From contig NZ_CP032419.1 in NCBI RefSeq assembly GCF_003595175.1, forward strand, positions 3,038,001 through 3,102,000: a stretch of 64,000 bases of DNA, read 5' to 3'. Under the pieces are notes generated by a model that saw only the letters and a list, made by a program, of their open reading frames with translations, made no database searches and had not been told where the DNA came from. How positions within the stretch are numbered: position 1 is the stretch's first letter; each line of letters opens with the position of its first letter. This DNA comes from Pseudomonas cavernae. GTDB taxonomy: Bacteria; Pseudomonadota; Gammaproteobacteria; Pseudomonadales; Pseudomonadaceae. Below, one piece after another: positions 9,314 through 22,569 of this stretch. Position numbers and translations under genes: made by a program.

Positions 9314-10119
9314 AGCGTTGCCTGCTTGGCGCCGCGCTGCTCCCAACGGCTGAACAGCTGTTGCAACAGCTCGGCGGTGTCTTGCGGGCGCTCCAGGGGA
9401 AACATGTGGCCGCCCGGCAGGCTCAGGTACTCGCCTTGCGGAACCTGGCGCACCAGGCGCGCATCCTGCTGACGCACCACCCGACTGCGATCGCCACGGA
9501 CCATGGCCAACGGCACCTGCAGCTGTTGCGGGCGGCCCGGGTTGCTATGCGGCACGTTGCGATAGATGCTGATTTCCGTGGCCGGATCGAAGCGCAGGCG
9601 CAAGCCCGCCTCGGTCGCCTGCAGGCCATGCTGCACATAGGCATCCAGGCACTCCGGATCGAAGTGGCGGAACAGGGTCTTGTGGGCGAAGTACTCGCGC
9701 GCCTCGGCCGGATCGCTGAACAGCTCACGCCGCCCCAGGGTGCGGCCGGCCGGGGTGATGCGGTCGATGAAGCCGAAGCGCTTGGCGGTGCGGATCGCCA
9801 GTCGCACAGTCAGCGGCAGCATCGGTGAATCCAGCAGCACCACGCCGCGGTACAGCTCCGGGCGGCGCAAGGCGGCGCGGTAGTGCAGCACGCCGCCGAG
9901 CGAATGGCCGACGCCCCAGACCGGCTCGCCCATGGCTTCGAGGTGGTGAAGCAACTCGCTGACCAGCGCCTCCCAGTTATCCCCCACCGGGAAGCGCGGA
10001 TCGTGGCCGTGCTGTTCCAGGTGCTGAACCCGATAGCGCGGCTCCAGGGCGGCGAACAATTTGCCATAGGTGGCCGAGGGGAAACCGTTGGCGTGAGCGA
10101 AGAAAACAGGTTGCGACAT
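9310..10119 (-). CDS. Alpha/beta-fold hydrolase (second of a pair)
   Basis: A 269-residue protein starting MSQPVFFAHANGFPSATYGK. The HANGFP motif at the oxyanion position and the nucleophile elbow VGHSLGGVLHY mark it as an alpha/beta hydrolase; the C-terminal LPGGHMFPLERPQDTA carries the catalytic histidine. An in-frame ATG two codons upstream (10125) is an equally possible start, since neither has a strong ribosome site. Its stop overlaps the start of the following hydrolase by 4 nt, so both are probably made together. Confidence 0.86.
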   Translation of the reverse strand: MSQPVFFAHANGFPSATYGKLFAALEPRYRVQHLEQHGHDPRFPVGDNWEALVSELLHHLEAMGEPVWGVGHSLGGVLHYRAALRRPELYRGVVLLDSPMLPLTVRLAIRTAKRFGFIDRITPAGRTLGRRELFSDPAEAREYFAHKTLFRHFDPECLDAYVQHGLQATEAGLRLRFDPATEISIYRNVPHSNPGRPQQLQVPLAMVRGDRSRVVRQQDARLVRQVPQGEYLSLPGGHMFPLERPQDTAELLQQLFSRWEQRGAKQATL

Positions 10120-10222
10120 AGTCATGGTCTGGCTGGAACATTTCGAGGATTGTCCGGCAGGCGGCGCGCGGACGGCAATGACAAAGCGGTCAATGAATGC
10201 TGACACTGCGGCCAAAGATCAT

Positions 10223-10254
10223 GACCGGCGCGATCCCGTTGCGCCGCGCCGGTC
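10223..10254 (-). terminator. GC-rich hairpin after the thioesterase gene
   Basis: GACCGGCGCG and CGCGCCGGTC form a perfect 10-bp stem with a 12-nt loop, 6 nt past the thioesterase stop codon. There is no T-run, so it is either an RNA-end-stabilising hairpin or a weak terminator. Confidence 0.45.
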
Positions 10255-10260
10255 GGGCGA

Positions 10261-10704
10261 TCAGGCCTTGGGCGGCTGTTCGCCCAAGGGCACGATGGCC
10301 ATGGTCAGCCGCGAGATGCAGCTGGGCTTGCCATCCTCGCCGCTCAAGCGGATATCCCAGACGTGGGTGGTGCGCCCCAGATGCACCGGCCGCGCCACTG
10401 CTGTGACCCGCCCGCTACGCACACCGCGCAGGTGGTTAGCGTTCACCTCCAGGCCGACGCAGTAGAACTGGCTGCTATCGATGCACAGGAAACTGGCGGT
10501 GGAACCGAGGGTTTCCGCCAGCACCACCGAGGCACCACCGTGCAGCAGGCCGTAGGGCTGCTGGGTGCGCGGGTCGACCACCATGCTGGCGGTGAGCGAC
10601 TCGTCATCGAACGCCTCGAAGCGAATATCCAACAGCTCGCCGATGGTATTGCGCAGGGTGCTCGTGAGCTTTTGCAGATCCGGGGTATTGCGCCACAAAC
10701 TCAT
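10261..10704 (-). CDS. Hotdog-fold acyl-CoA thioesterase (YdiI/MenI-like)
   Basis: A 147-residue PaaI-type hotdog protein. The stretch MVVDPRTQQPYGLLHGGASV followed by VLAETLGSTAS closely matches E. coli YdiI (MenI); the HGG motif and the downstream glutamate (LAETLG) are the expected active-site residues. I chose the ATG at 10704 because AAGGAG lies 5 nt upstream; the GTG two codons earlier overlaps that site. YdiI hydrolyses DHNA-CoA in menaquinone synthesis, but pseudomonads use ubiquinone, so this copy more likely acts on other acyl- or aryl-CoAs. It lies 9 nt after an acyl-CoA ligase gene. Confidence 0.87.
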   Translation of the reverse strand: MSLWRNTPDLQKLTSTLRNTIGELLDIRFEAFDDESLTASMVVDPRTQQPYGLLHGGASVVLAETLGSTASFLCIDSSQFYCVGLEVNANHLRGVRSGRVTAVARPVHLGRTTHVWDIRLSGEDGKPSCISRLTMAIVPLGEQPPKA

Positions 10705-10713
10705 GGCCACTCC

Positions 10714-12381
<1,668 letters not shown>

Positions 12382-12510
12382 GACATCCTCCTTGTTCTTG
12401 TTTTGGAGACAGTCAACCAAGCACTTGCTCGGTCGAATATTCCATGCACAAACCCAAGGCGCAACCCGATAAATGTTTCGATGTGTAGTCGCAATTGCGT
12501 GACTGACGCG

Positions 12511-12969
12511 CTAGTGCGGATGCACCACGGCGAGCAACTCCATGCTGCCCGCGGCGTACATTTCGCCATCCAGTTCGGCCAGGCTGGCGGTCTGCATCGG
12601 CAACGGCTGCTGGCGATGGCCATGCAGCAATAAGCCGGCCAGATCGCCGACGAAGGGGTTGTGGCTGACCAGCAGCAATTCGCCGTCGACGTAGTTATCC
12701 AGCTGCCGCAACGCCTCGGCGGGCGAGCTGTCCGGGGTCAGCCAGGGCGCCGTGGTGATCGGCAGGCGCACGCCCAGCGCTTCGCGCACCAGTTCCGCGG
12801 TCTGCTGCGCCCGCACATAGGGGCTGGCCAGAATCGCCGTCAGCGGCCGCCCCTCCAGCTGCGCCGCGCTGAGCAGCACGTCCTTGCGCCCGCGCTTGGT
12901 CAGATGCCGCTCGGCATCGGTGCGCGCCTGGGGCTCGGCCTCGCCGTGGCGCAACAACCATAGCCTCAT
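12511..12969 (-). CDS. sixA: SixA-type phosphohistidine phosphatase
   Basis: A 152-residue histidine-phosphatase-family protein beginning MRLWLLRHGEAEPQ, with the catalytic RHG motif (His8). A second conserved block, LTAILASPYVRAQQTAE, and the C-terminal histidine in LLVSHNPFVGDLAGLL complete the active site. SixA in E. coli removes phosphate from phosphohistidine proteins, especially the nitrogen-related PTS. Its start overlaps the stop of the DUF4389 gene by 4 nt. Confidence 0.9.
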   Translation of the reverse strand: MRLWLLRHGEAEPQARTDAERHLTKRGRKDVLLSAAQLEGRPLTAILASPYVRAQQTAELVREALGVRLPITTAPWLTPDSSPAEALRQLDNYVDGELLLVSHNPFVGDLAGLLLHGHRQQPLPMQTASLAELDGEMYAAGSMELLAVVHPH

Positions 12970-13310
12970 AGCTTGGGTTCTTCGTCACGCACCGGATGGG
13001 CGGCCGGCGGTACCGCGTGCGGTGCCTCGCCTTCCGGCGCGCGCGCGGCCGGCCAATCGGCGAAGGGCCAGGGCTTCTCTTCGCTGTTGAAGGTGCCGAA
13101 GCGACCGATCTGCGCCAGGTACTGGCTGAGGCTGTCGCCCAGGCTCAGCAGGCTGGCGTTCGGTGCGCCATAGAACAGGCGATAACCGAGTTGCAGCAGC
13201 ACCACCGCGCCGAGCACCACTTCGGCCAACTGCCAGATGATGACGAAAATCAGCATCCACAGAATGCGCAACAGGATGGATTCGCGTTGCAGTTCATTGT
13301 CTTCGCTCAT
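12966..13310 (-). CDS. DUF4389 small membrane protein
   Basis: A 114-residue protein with one long hydrophobic segment (about residues 14-45, ILLRILWMLIFVIIWQLAEV). The DUF4389-like segment FYGAPNASLLSLGDSLSQYL follows, then a proline-rich tail. The arrangement suggests an inner-membrane anchor with a cytosolic or periplasmic tail. It lies between gpsA and sixA, with a 4-nt overlap to sixA and 33 nt after gpsA. Function unknown. Confidence 0.82.
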   Translation of the reverse strand: MSEDNELQRESILLRILWMLIFVIIWQLAEVVLGAVVLLQLGYRLFYGAPNASLLSLGDSLSQYLAQIGRFGTFNSEEKPWPFADWPAARAPEGEAPHAVPPAAHPVRDEEPKL

Positions 13311-13343
13311 GCTGTCGTCCCTCTCCCTTCTATAAAAATGAAA

Positions 13344-14366
13344 TCAAAATCCACTCGGCGAAATGAAGTCCACATCGGTCTTCGGCTCGCCGCGCATCAG
13401 CACTTCGACCACCTGGGTCAGCGTACGCCCCTCGAACAAAATGGCATGCAGACCCGCGACCAGCGGCATGTAGATCTGCAGCTCCTCGGCCTTGGCCTTG
13501 AGCACCTTGAGGGTGTTCACCCCCTCGGCCACTTCGCCCAGGCGCGTCACCGCCTCGTCCAGGCTCAGGCCCTCGCCGAGGGCGAAGCCGACCTGGTAGT
13601 TGCGGCTTTTCGGCGACGAACAGGTGACGATCAGATCGCCGACTCCGGCCAGGCCGAGGAAAGTCATCGGATTGGCGCCAAGCTTGACCGCAAAGCGGGT
13701 CATCTCCGCCAGCGCGCGGGTGATCAGCATGCTCTTGGTGTTCTCGCCCATGCCGAGGGCGGCGGCCATGCCGGCGATGATGGCGTAGACGTTCTTCAGC
13801 GCGCCGCCCAACTCCACGCCGAAACGGTCGCCGCTGGCGTAGACGCGGAAGGTGCGGCCATGCAGGACCGCCTGCACGCGCTGGCACAGCGCCTCGTCCT
13901 CGCTGGCGACTACGGTCGCGGTCAGCGCATGTTCGGCAATCTCCTTGGCTAGGTTAGGCCCGGACAGCACGCCGACATGGGCCTGCGGCGCCACTTCCTC
14001 GAGGATCTGGCTCATCAGTTTGAAGCTCTGCGCTTCGATGCCCTTGGTCAGGCTGATCAGCTGCTTGCCCGCCAACTGCGCGGCGTAGGGCTGCAGCGCC
14101 GCGCGCAAGGCACTGGAGGGGATGACCACGAAAATCAGCTCGCAGGCCGCCAAGGTCGCGTCCAGGTCGACGACCGCGGTGACCCTCGGGTGAATCTTCA
14201 CGCCTTTCAGATAGCGGGGATTCTCGCGGTTGACCCGGATCGCTTCGGCCTGTTCGGGATCACGCATCCACTGCAGCACCTGCTGGCCGTTTTCTGCCAG
14301 CAGGTTCGCGATCGCGGTGCCGAAGCTGCCGCCGCCAAGGACGGCAATGGGTTGCTGCTCTGTCAT
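13344..14366 (-). CDS. gpsA: Glycerol-3-phosphate dehydrogenase [NAD(P)+]
   Basis: A 340-residue protein of normal length starting [20 protein letters not shown], with the Rossmann dinucleotide motif GGGSFG. Other motifs are [12 protein letters not shown], the catalytic lysine region [10 protein letters not shown], and [14 protein letters not shown]. It reduces dihydroxyacetone phosphate to sn-glycerol-3-phosphate, the backbone for phospholipids. It diverges from the hybrid kinase and fabAB genes, placing phospholipid-precursor and unsaturated fatty acid genes back to back. Confidence 0.97.
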   Translation of the reverse strand: MTEQQPIAVLGGGSFGTAIANLLAENGQQVLQWMRDPEQAEAIRVNRENPRYLKGVKIHPRVTAVVDLDATLAACELIFVVIPSSALRAALQPYAAQLAGKQLISLTKGIEAQSFKLMSQILEEVAPQAHVGVLSGPNLAKEIAEHALTATVVASEDEALCQRVQAVLHGRTFRVYASGDRFGVELGGALKNVYAIIAGMAAALGMGENTKSMLITRALAEMTRFAVKLGANPMTFLGLAGVGDLIVTCSSPKSRNYQVGFALGEGLSLDEAVTRLGEVAEGVNTLKVLKAKAEELQIYMPLVAGLHAILFEGRTLTQVVEVLMRGEPKTDVDFISPSGF

Positions 14367-14406
14367 AAGAAATCCGTTGTGGGCCATCCAAATGGCGGTT
14401 GCCGGC

Positions 14407-14412
14407 ATTATA
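14407..14412 (-). promoter_or_regulatory. Probable -10 element of gpsA
   Basis: On the minus strand a perfect TATAAT lies 41 nt before the gpsA ATG, inside a very GC-rich stretch. No good -35 is visible at 16-18 nt spacing. Confidence 0.45.
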
Positions 14413-14584
14413 CGGCGCGCCCGCCGGGCAACCAGTATTTGCCACCGCGTTACAGAAGAGCCTGATTGTTCGGCATAATTCGAGCAAAACTGCGCTGTAC
14501 CTGGGGCAAGCCTAGCCGATACCCTCGACACACCGTCGCAACCTGCTCGCTGTATATCCTGCAGCCTGGAACTAGAGTTTTAGC

Positions 14585-14674
14585 ATGCGTTCACTTCCCA
14601 AGGACGAGCCCGCACGAGGCCCATGGCTGCGCCCGCTCCGGCCCTGCGCGCCCATGCGAGCGCCCGCCCCATGA
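14585..14674 (+). CDS. Possible 29-codon upstream ORF (leader peptide) of the hybrid kinase
   Basis: An ATG at 14585 opens a frame of 29 codons, MRSLPKDEPARGPWLRPLRP plus nine more residues, ending at a TGA that overlaps the proposed kinase ATG (ATGA at 14671-14674). It is arginine- and proline-rich and has only a weak ribosome site. It could couple translation to the kinase, or simply be chance in GC-rich sequence. I see no homology. Confidence 0.3.
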   Translation: MRSLPKDEPARGPWLRPLRPCAPMRAPAP

Positions 14675-16575
14675 ACCTGCGCCGCGGCTGGGACATCCAT
14701 ACCCGTACGCAGCTGATCAGCCTGGGCCCGGCGCTGCTGCTGACCCTGCTACTGACCGGCTTCTTCACCTTCGCGCGCCTGCAAGACCTGCGTCAGGAGC
14801 TCAACCACACCGGCCAACTGATCGCCAACCAGCTGGCTCCGGCCACCGAGTACGGGGTGATCAGCGGCAACTTGCTGGTGCTGCGCAACCTGCTCAAAGC
14901 CACCCTGGATACGCCTCACGTGCGTTTTCTCGAGGTGCGCGACCGCGACGACCGCATTCTGGTGTACATCGAGCAGCCCAACAGCGGCGGCCAGGCCTCG
15001 ACTCAGGTGGAAGTGTTCCACGCCCCCATCCGCCTGCAGCGCATCGCGCTGCCCAGCAAGCTGCTGCAGCGCAGCCACGAGCGCCTCAACCGTTTCGGCG
15101 ACGACTACCTCGGCCGCGTGGTCGTTGGCATGTCCAACGACGCCTTCAGCAGCCGCCAGCAGGAAATCCTGCTGAAAGCCACGGTGCTGGCGGTACTCGC
15201 CCTGCTGCTGACCTTTCTGATCGCCAGGCGTCTGGCCCGCGGGCTGTCGCGGCCGCTCAGCGCCATGGGCAAGACCGTGGAAGCGATCCAGGCCGGCCAC
15301 TACGACAATCGCCTGCCGGCCAGCGGCGAGGGCGAACTGGGTGATCTGGCCCGCCATATCAATAACCTCGCCAGCGCCCTGGGTCACGCCAGCCGCGAGC
15401 AGCAGCAAGCCATGGAGCAGCTGATCAACGCCCGCGAGGAAGCCGAGCAGGCCAACAGCGCCAAGTCCGAATTCCTGGCGATGATGAGCCATGAGTTGCG
15501 CACCCCGATGAATGGCGTGCTGGGCATGCTGCAACTGTTGGAAACCACCGAAATGACCCAGGAGCAGGCGGAATACGCGGCACTGGCGGCCGAGTCCAGC
15601 GAACACCTGCTCAAGGTGATCAATGACATCCTCGACTTTTCACGGATCGAGCGCGGCGCCCTGGAGTTGGAGCAGATTCCCTTCAACCTGCTGGAGCTGC
15701 TGCAAAGCTCGGTGCAGGTGTTCCAGCACAGCGCCCAGCAGCGTGGTCTGCAGCTGCAACTGGAGGCCCAGGCCGGCTTGGAACAGCTCGAGGTCCAGGG
15801 CGATCCCACGCGGATCCGGCAGATCCTGGTCAACCTGCTCGGCAACGCGCTGAAATTCACCGAAGACGGCGGCATCCGCATCGAAACCCACTGGCAGCCA
15901 CTGGACCATGAAGTGCTGTGGTTCAGTTGCGCGGTGCATGACAGTGGCATCGGCATCTCGCCCGAGCGTCTGGAACGCATGTTCGACGCCTTCCAGCAAG
16001 CCGACAGCTCGATCTCGCGGCGCTACGGCGGCACCGGGCTCGGCCTGCCCATCGCCCGCACCCTGGCCGAGCGCATGGGCGGGCGCCTGAGTGCGGAAAG
16101 CCATGAAGGTCAAGGCTCGGTGTTCACCCTGGAAATCCCCCTGCCGTTTCGTACCCAGAGCAGCGCGGAGCTATCCAGCCTGCCCGTCACTCACCCCACC
16201 AGCGCCGGCCAGGATGTCCTGCTGGTGGAAGACAACCCGGTCAATCAAACCGTGATCGAGGCCATGCTGCGCAGCCTCGGCTATCGGGTCAGCCTGGTGA
16301 GCGACGGCGCCGAAGCCGTACACAGCGCCAGCCGTCAGCAATTCGCCGCGATCCTGATGGACTGCCGCCTGCCGGTCATGGATGGCTACGAGGCAACCCG
16401 GCAGATCCGCGAACTGAACGGCCACGCCGACGTGCCGATCATCGCCCTCACCGCCAATGCCCTGCAGGGCGACCGCGAGGCCTGCCTACAGGTGGGGATG
16501 AACGACTATCTGGCCAAACCCTTCAAACGCTCCGAGCTGCAGCGCATCCTGCAGCGCTGGCTGCCCCCGACCTAA
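14671..16575 (+). CDS. Hybrid sensor histidine kinase, PA1611-like
   Basis: A 634-residue hybrid kinase with the following order: membrane helix (about 14-40), a periplasmic sensor region, second helix (about 170-190), HAMP (about 190-245), HisKA with MMSHELRTPMNG (His274), ATPase domain (NLLGNALKFTEDGG, DSGIGI, GGTGLGLPIA) and a C-terminal receiver (VLLVEDNPVN, Asp564 in LMDCRLPVMDG). There is no Hpt domain. Its place just before fabA matches P. aeruginosa PA1611, which phosphorylates HptB and contacts RetS in the Gac/Rsm network; the same job here is inferred from position. Starts at 14623 or 14671 are possible; 14671 fits the conserved part. Confidence 0.9.
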   Translation: MNLRRGWDIHTRTQLISLGPALLLTLLLTGFFTFARLQDLRQELNHTGQLIANQLAPATEYGVISGNLLVLRNLLKATLDTPHVRFLEVRDRDDRILVYIEQPNSGGQASTQVEVFHAPIRLQRIALPSKLLQRSHERLNRFGDDYLGRVVVGMSNDAFSSRQQEILLKATVLAVLALLLTFLIARRLARGLSRPLSAMGKTVEAIQAGHYDNRLPASGEGELGDLARHINNLASALGHASREQQQAMEQLINAREEAEQANSAKSEFLAMMSHELRTPMNGVLGMLQLLETTEMTQEQAEYAALAAESSEHLLKVINDILDFSRIERGALELEQIPFNLLELLQSSVQVFQHSAQQRGLQLQLEAQAGLEQLEVQGDPTRIRQILVNLLGNALKFTEDGGIRIETHWQPLDHEVLWFSCAVHDSGIGISPERLERMFDAFQQADSSISRRYGGTGLGLPIARTLAERMGGRLSAESHEGQGSVFTLEIPLPFRTQSSAELSSLPVTHPTSAGQDVLLVEDNPVNQTVIEAMLRSLGYRVSLVSDGAEAVHSASRQQFAAILMDCRLPVMDGYEATRQIRELNGHADVPIIALTANALQGDREACLQVGMNDYLAKPFKRSELQRILQRWLPPT

Positions 16576-16792
16576 GATGAGTGGCCGCTCGTCGACAGCC
16601 TTGCTAGTTTGCCCCTGCGCTGGCCTGCTACCCTGCCGGGCCCTGCCATGCTGTACAACAGTGGTTGGCGCACTGTGACTTTCACCACAACGCAACAGTC
16701 TATGACTAGGCTGCCAGCAGACACTCAATGGTGCGCGGGCGGCCTGGAGGATTTGCCTAACCCTGTCTAGCAGGGAATATCGAGGAGTTCGC

Positions 16793-17308
16793 ATGACCAA
16801 ACAAAACGCCTTCACCCGGGAAGATCTGTTGCGCTGCAGCCGCGGCGAACTATTCGGCCCAGGAAATGCGCAACTGCCCGCCCCCAATATGCTGATGGTG
16901 GATCGCATCACCCATATCAGCGAAGTCGGCGGCAAGTATGGCAAAGGTGAGTTGGTCGCCGAACTGGATATCAACCCCGACCTGTGGTTCTTCGCCTGCC
17001 ACTTCGAGGGTGACCCGGTGATGCCGGGCTGCCTCGGCCTCGACGCCATGTGGCAACTGGTCGGTTTCTATCTGGGCTGGCAGGGCAACCCCGGCCGCGG
17101 CCGCGCGCTGGGCTCCGGCGAAGTGAAGTTCTTCGGCCAGGTGCTGCCAACCGCGAAGAAAATTACCTATAACATCCATATCAAGCGCACCATTAGTCGC
17201 TCGCTGATCCTCGGAATCGCCGATGGCAGCGTGAGCGTCGATGGCCGCGAGATCTACAGCGCCGAAGGCCTGCGCGTCGGCCTGTTCACTTCCACTGACA
17301 ATTTCTAA
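16793..17308 (+). CDS. fabA: FabA, 3-hydroxydecanoyl-ACP dehydratase/isomerase
   Basis: A 171-residue protein identical in length to the usual FabA. The active-site segment [20 protein letters not shown] contains His70 and Asp84. FabA dehydrates 3-hydroxydecanoyl-ACP and isomerises the product to the cis-3 enoyl form, the branch point for unsaturated fatty acids. It is followed 11 nt later by fabB. The start is preceded by GAGGAG 5-8 nt upstream. The 217-nt region upstream probably holds its promoter, but I could not assign -10/-35 boxes or a DesT operator with confidence. Confidence 0.98.
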   Translation: MTKQNAFTREDLLRCSRGELFGPGNAQLPAPNMLMVDRITHISEVGGKYGKGELVAELDINPDLWFFACHFEGDPVMPGCLGLDAMWQLVGFYLGWQGNPGRGRALGSGEVKFFGQVLPTAKKITYNIHIKRTISRSLILGIADGSVSVDGREIYSAEGLRVGLFTSTDNF

Positions 17309-17319
17309 GGGTTACCCGC

Positions 17320-18540
17320 ATGCGTCGCGTCGTGATTACCGGTCTGGGCATCGTTTCCTGCTTGGGCAATGACAAAGACACCGTCTCCGCCAACCTGCGC
17401 GCCGGGCGTGCTGGTATCCGTTTCAATCAGTCTTATGCCGATATGGGCCTGCGCAGCCAAGTGTCCGGCTCGGTCGACCTGAATCTGGAAGAGCTGATCG
17501 ACCGCAAGGTCTTCCGCTTCATGGGCGACGCTGCGGCCTTCGCCTACCTGTCGATGGAACAAGCGATCAAGGACTCCGGCCTCAGCCCTGAGCAGGTTTC
17601 CAACCCGCGTACCGGCCTGATCGCCGGCTCTGGCGGTGCCTCCACCATCAACCAGATGGAAGCCATCGACACCCTGCGCGACAAAGGCGTCAAGCGCATC
17701 GGCCCATACCGCGTGACCCGCACCATGGGCAGCACGGTGTCGGCCTGCCTAGCCACGCCGTTCCAGATCAAGGGCGTGAACTTCTCCATCTCCTCCGCCT
17801 GCGCCACCAGCGCGCATTGCATCGGCCAGGCCATGGAACAGATCCAGCTGGGCAAGCAGGACGTGGTGTTCGCCGGCGGCGGCGAAGAAGAACATTGGAG
17901 CCAAAGCTGCCTGTTCGACGCCATGGGCGCCCTCTCCACCCAGTACAACGAAACCCCGGAAAAGGCCTCGCGCGCCTACGACGCCAAGCGTGACGGCTTC
18001 GTCATCGCCGGCGGTGGCGGCATGGTGGTGGTGGAAGAACTGGAGCATGCGCTCAAGCGCGGCGCCAAGATCTACGCGGAAATCGTCGGCTACGGCGCGA
18101 CTTCCGACGGCTACGACATGGTCGCCCCGAGCGGCGAAGGCGCGATCCGCTGCATGCAGCAGGCGCTGTCGACCGTCAGCGAGCCGATCGACTACCTGAA
18201 TACCCACGGCACCTCCACCCCGGTCGGCGACGTCGCCGAGATCCGTGGCGTACGTGAAGTGTTCGGCGACAAGGCCCCGGCGATCAGCTCGACCAAGAGC
18301 CTGTCCGGTCACTCCCTGGGCGCCGCCGGCGTGCAGGAAGCGATCTACTGCCTGTTGATGATGGAAGGCAAGTTCATCGCCGGCTCGGCCAACATCGACG
18401 AGCTGGACCCGGAAGTCGCCGACCTGCCGATTCAGCGCACGACGGTCGAAAACGCCAAGATCGACACCGTGATGAGCAACAGCTTCGGCTTCGGCGGCAC
18501 CAACGCCACCCTGGTCATGAAGCGCTGGACCGGCAAGTAA
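17320..18540 (+). CDS. fabB: FabB, beta-ketoacyl-ACP synthase I
   Basis: A 406-residue condensing enzyme. The nucleophile is Cys161 in [16 protein letters not shown]; the two histidines are in [11 protein letters not shown] and SGHSLGAAG, and the lysine is in STKSLSGH. The C-terminal [13 protein letters not shown] is typical. FabB elongates the cis-unsaturated intermediates made by FabA. The pair forms the fabAB operon and ends at a strong terminator. Confidence 0.98.
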   Translation: MRRVVITGLGIVSCLGNDKDTVSANLRAGRAGIRFNQSYADMGLRSQVSGSVDLNLEELIDRKVFRFMGDAAAFAYLSMEQAIKDSGLSPEQVSNPRTGLIAGSGGASTINQMEAIDTLRDKGVKRIGPYRVTRTMGSTVSACLATPFQIKGVNFSISSACATSAHCIGQAMEQIQLGKQDVVFAGGGEEEHWSQSCLFDAMGALSTQYNETPEKASRAYDAKRDGFVIAGGGGMVVVEELEHALKRGAKIYAEIVGYGATSDGYDMVAPSGEGAIRCMQQALSTVSEPIDYLNTHGTSTPVGDVAEIRGVREVFGDKAPAISSTKSLSGHSLGAAGVQEAIYCLLMMEGKFIAGSANIDELDPEVADLPIQRTTVENAKIDTVMSNSFGFGGTNATLVMKRWTGK

Positions 18541-18555
18541 GCCGATCCTGAAAAC

Positions 18556-18583
18556 AAAAAGGGCGCCCGAGGCGCCCTTTTTC
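18556..18583. terminator. Bidirectional terminator between fabB and the mddA-like gene
   Basis: GGGCGCC and GGCGCCC form a perfect 7-bp stem with a CGA loop, flanked by AAAAA on one side and TTTTT on the other. It can serve both convergent genes. Confidence 0.92.
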
Positions 18584-18594
18584 GTTTCCCGGCC

Positions 18595-19362
18595 TCAGGC
18601 CGCCGGTTCATCTTTCAGCAGCGACTTGCGGCGCCGGCTGAAGCGCGGTACCAGCATCGGCACCTCGCGGCGGTAGTCGGCATATTCCGGATGCTCGGCT
18701 TGCAGATCGCCTTCCTCCAGCTGAATGGCGGAGAGGATGTAGGTCGTGAGCAGCAGCGCGAACAGCGCATGGGTCATGGTCATATCCGGCGTCGCCCAGA
18801 AGGCGATGAACCAGCCGACGTACAGCGGATGACGCACGATCCGGTAGACCACCGGAGTCTTGAACGCCAGCGACTGATAAGGCCGCCCGCGCAGTTGCAA
18901 CCACACCTGGCGCAGACCGAACAGATCGAAATGGTTGATCAGGAAAGTGCTGTACAGCACCAGCCCCCAACCGAAGGCGAACACCCCATACAACAGTCCG
19001 CGACCAATGGGGTTTTCCACCGTCCAGAACACGCCACCGATCGGCTGCCAGTAGGTGCACAACAGTATCAGCGCCAGGCTGGAAAACAGCACGTAGGTGC
19101 TGCGTTCGGCCTCAACAGGCACCCACTGGGTCCACCAGTGCTTGAACGCCGGCCGCGCCATCAGGCTGTGCTGCACGGCGAACACCGCCAACAGCAGGAG
19201 GTCGATGGCCAACGCCGTCCCCGACGGCAGCCGCGGCTGGCCATCGATGGTGGTCGGCACGAACGGCAGGTTGCCGACAAAGGCGATGAGATAGAGGAAG
19301 GTCGCGAAAAAGATCGCGTAACTGACCACTCCATAGATGAAGATAGAAATGCGCTTGAACAT
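18595..19362 (-). CDS. mddA: MddA-like methanethiol S-methyltransferase (NnrU/ICMT-like membrane protein)
   Basis: A 255-residue membrane protein with about five or six hydrophobic segments. Typical features of the MddA family are LFAVQHSLMARPAFKHWWTQ, ERSTYVLFSSLALILL and the ICMT-type SAM-binding stretch VVYRIVRHPLYVGWFIAFW. MddA methylates methanethiol to dimethyl sulfide using SAM. The start at 19362 is preceded by GAGGAG 6 nt upstream, so I reject a longer upstream extension. Related NnrU proteins have other roles, so the substrate is inferred. It is monocistronic and converges on fabB. Confidence 0.78.
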   Translation of the reverse strand: MFKRISIFIYGVVSYAIFFATFLYLIAFVGNLPFVPTTIDGQPRLPSGTALAIDLLLLAVFAVQHSLMARPAFKHWWTQWVPVEAERSTYVLFSSLALILLCTYWQPIGGVFWTVENPIGRGLLYGVFAFGWGLVLYSTFLINHFDLFGLRQVWLQLRGRPYQSLAFKTPVVYRIVRHPLYVGWFIAFWATPDMTMTHALFALLLTTYILSAIQLEEGDLQAEHPEYADYRREVPMLVPRFSRRRKSLLKDEPAA

Positions 19363-19625
19363 GTTCGGCTCCTCGGCAAGCAGGCGACCGTAAATCCCGG
19401 CCCGGCCGGCACCTATGCGATTCAGGCTGAGTAAAGGGGGCAAGAGGCTGAGCTCGGCTCTGGCAGGCCGCGGATCGCGCTCAGCGGCTCGGGGATGAAG
19501 CGACCCACCTGCGGGGTTCGGCGTTCGATCAGATAGCGTTTCATGTTCGGTACCTGCCATTGGCTCTGGGTATTCGGCGCAGTGCTCTGCGGTCAGGGGC
19601 AGGTTATGGCGGGTCTGTATCGCAG

Positions 19626-22463
<2,838 letters not shown>

Positions 22464-22569
22464 GCTGAAGCCTCCGCGGGAACGGGGAACCAAAGCTGAG
22501 TATAGAGGCGCGCCTCCCGCGCCCGACGGCGCGGCAACCGGGCTGAAACAATTGAAACAAAAGTGCGCT

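Noticed and set aside
12490-12499. Palindrome CGCAATTGCG upstream of the acyl-CoA ligase
   Set aside because: Perfect but only 10 bp, matches no operator I know, and symmetry does not extend outward.
14585-14674. Arg/Pro-rich peptide as a classical amino-acid attenuator
   Set aside because: No run of one amino acid matching a biosynthetic pathway and no terminator/antiterminator pair is visible, so only a weak coupling hypothesis is kept.
16576-16792. DesT-type operator and promoter before fabA
   Set aside because: I expected a DesT site from P. aeruginosa, but no convincing palindrome or -35/-10 pair could be picked by eye.
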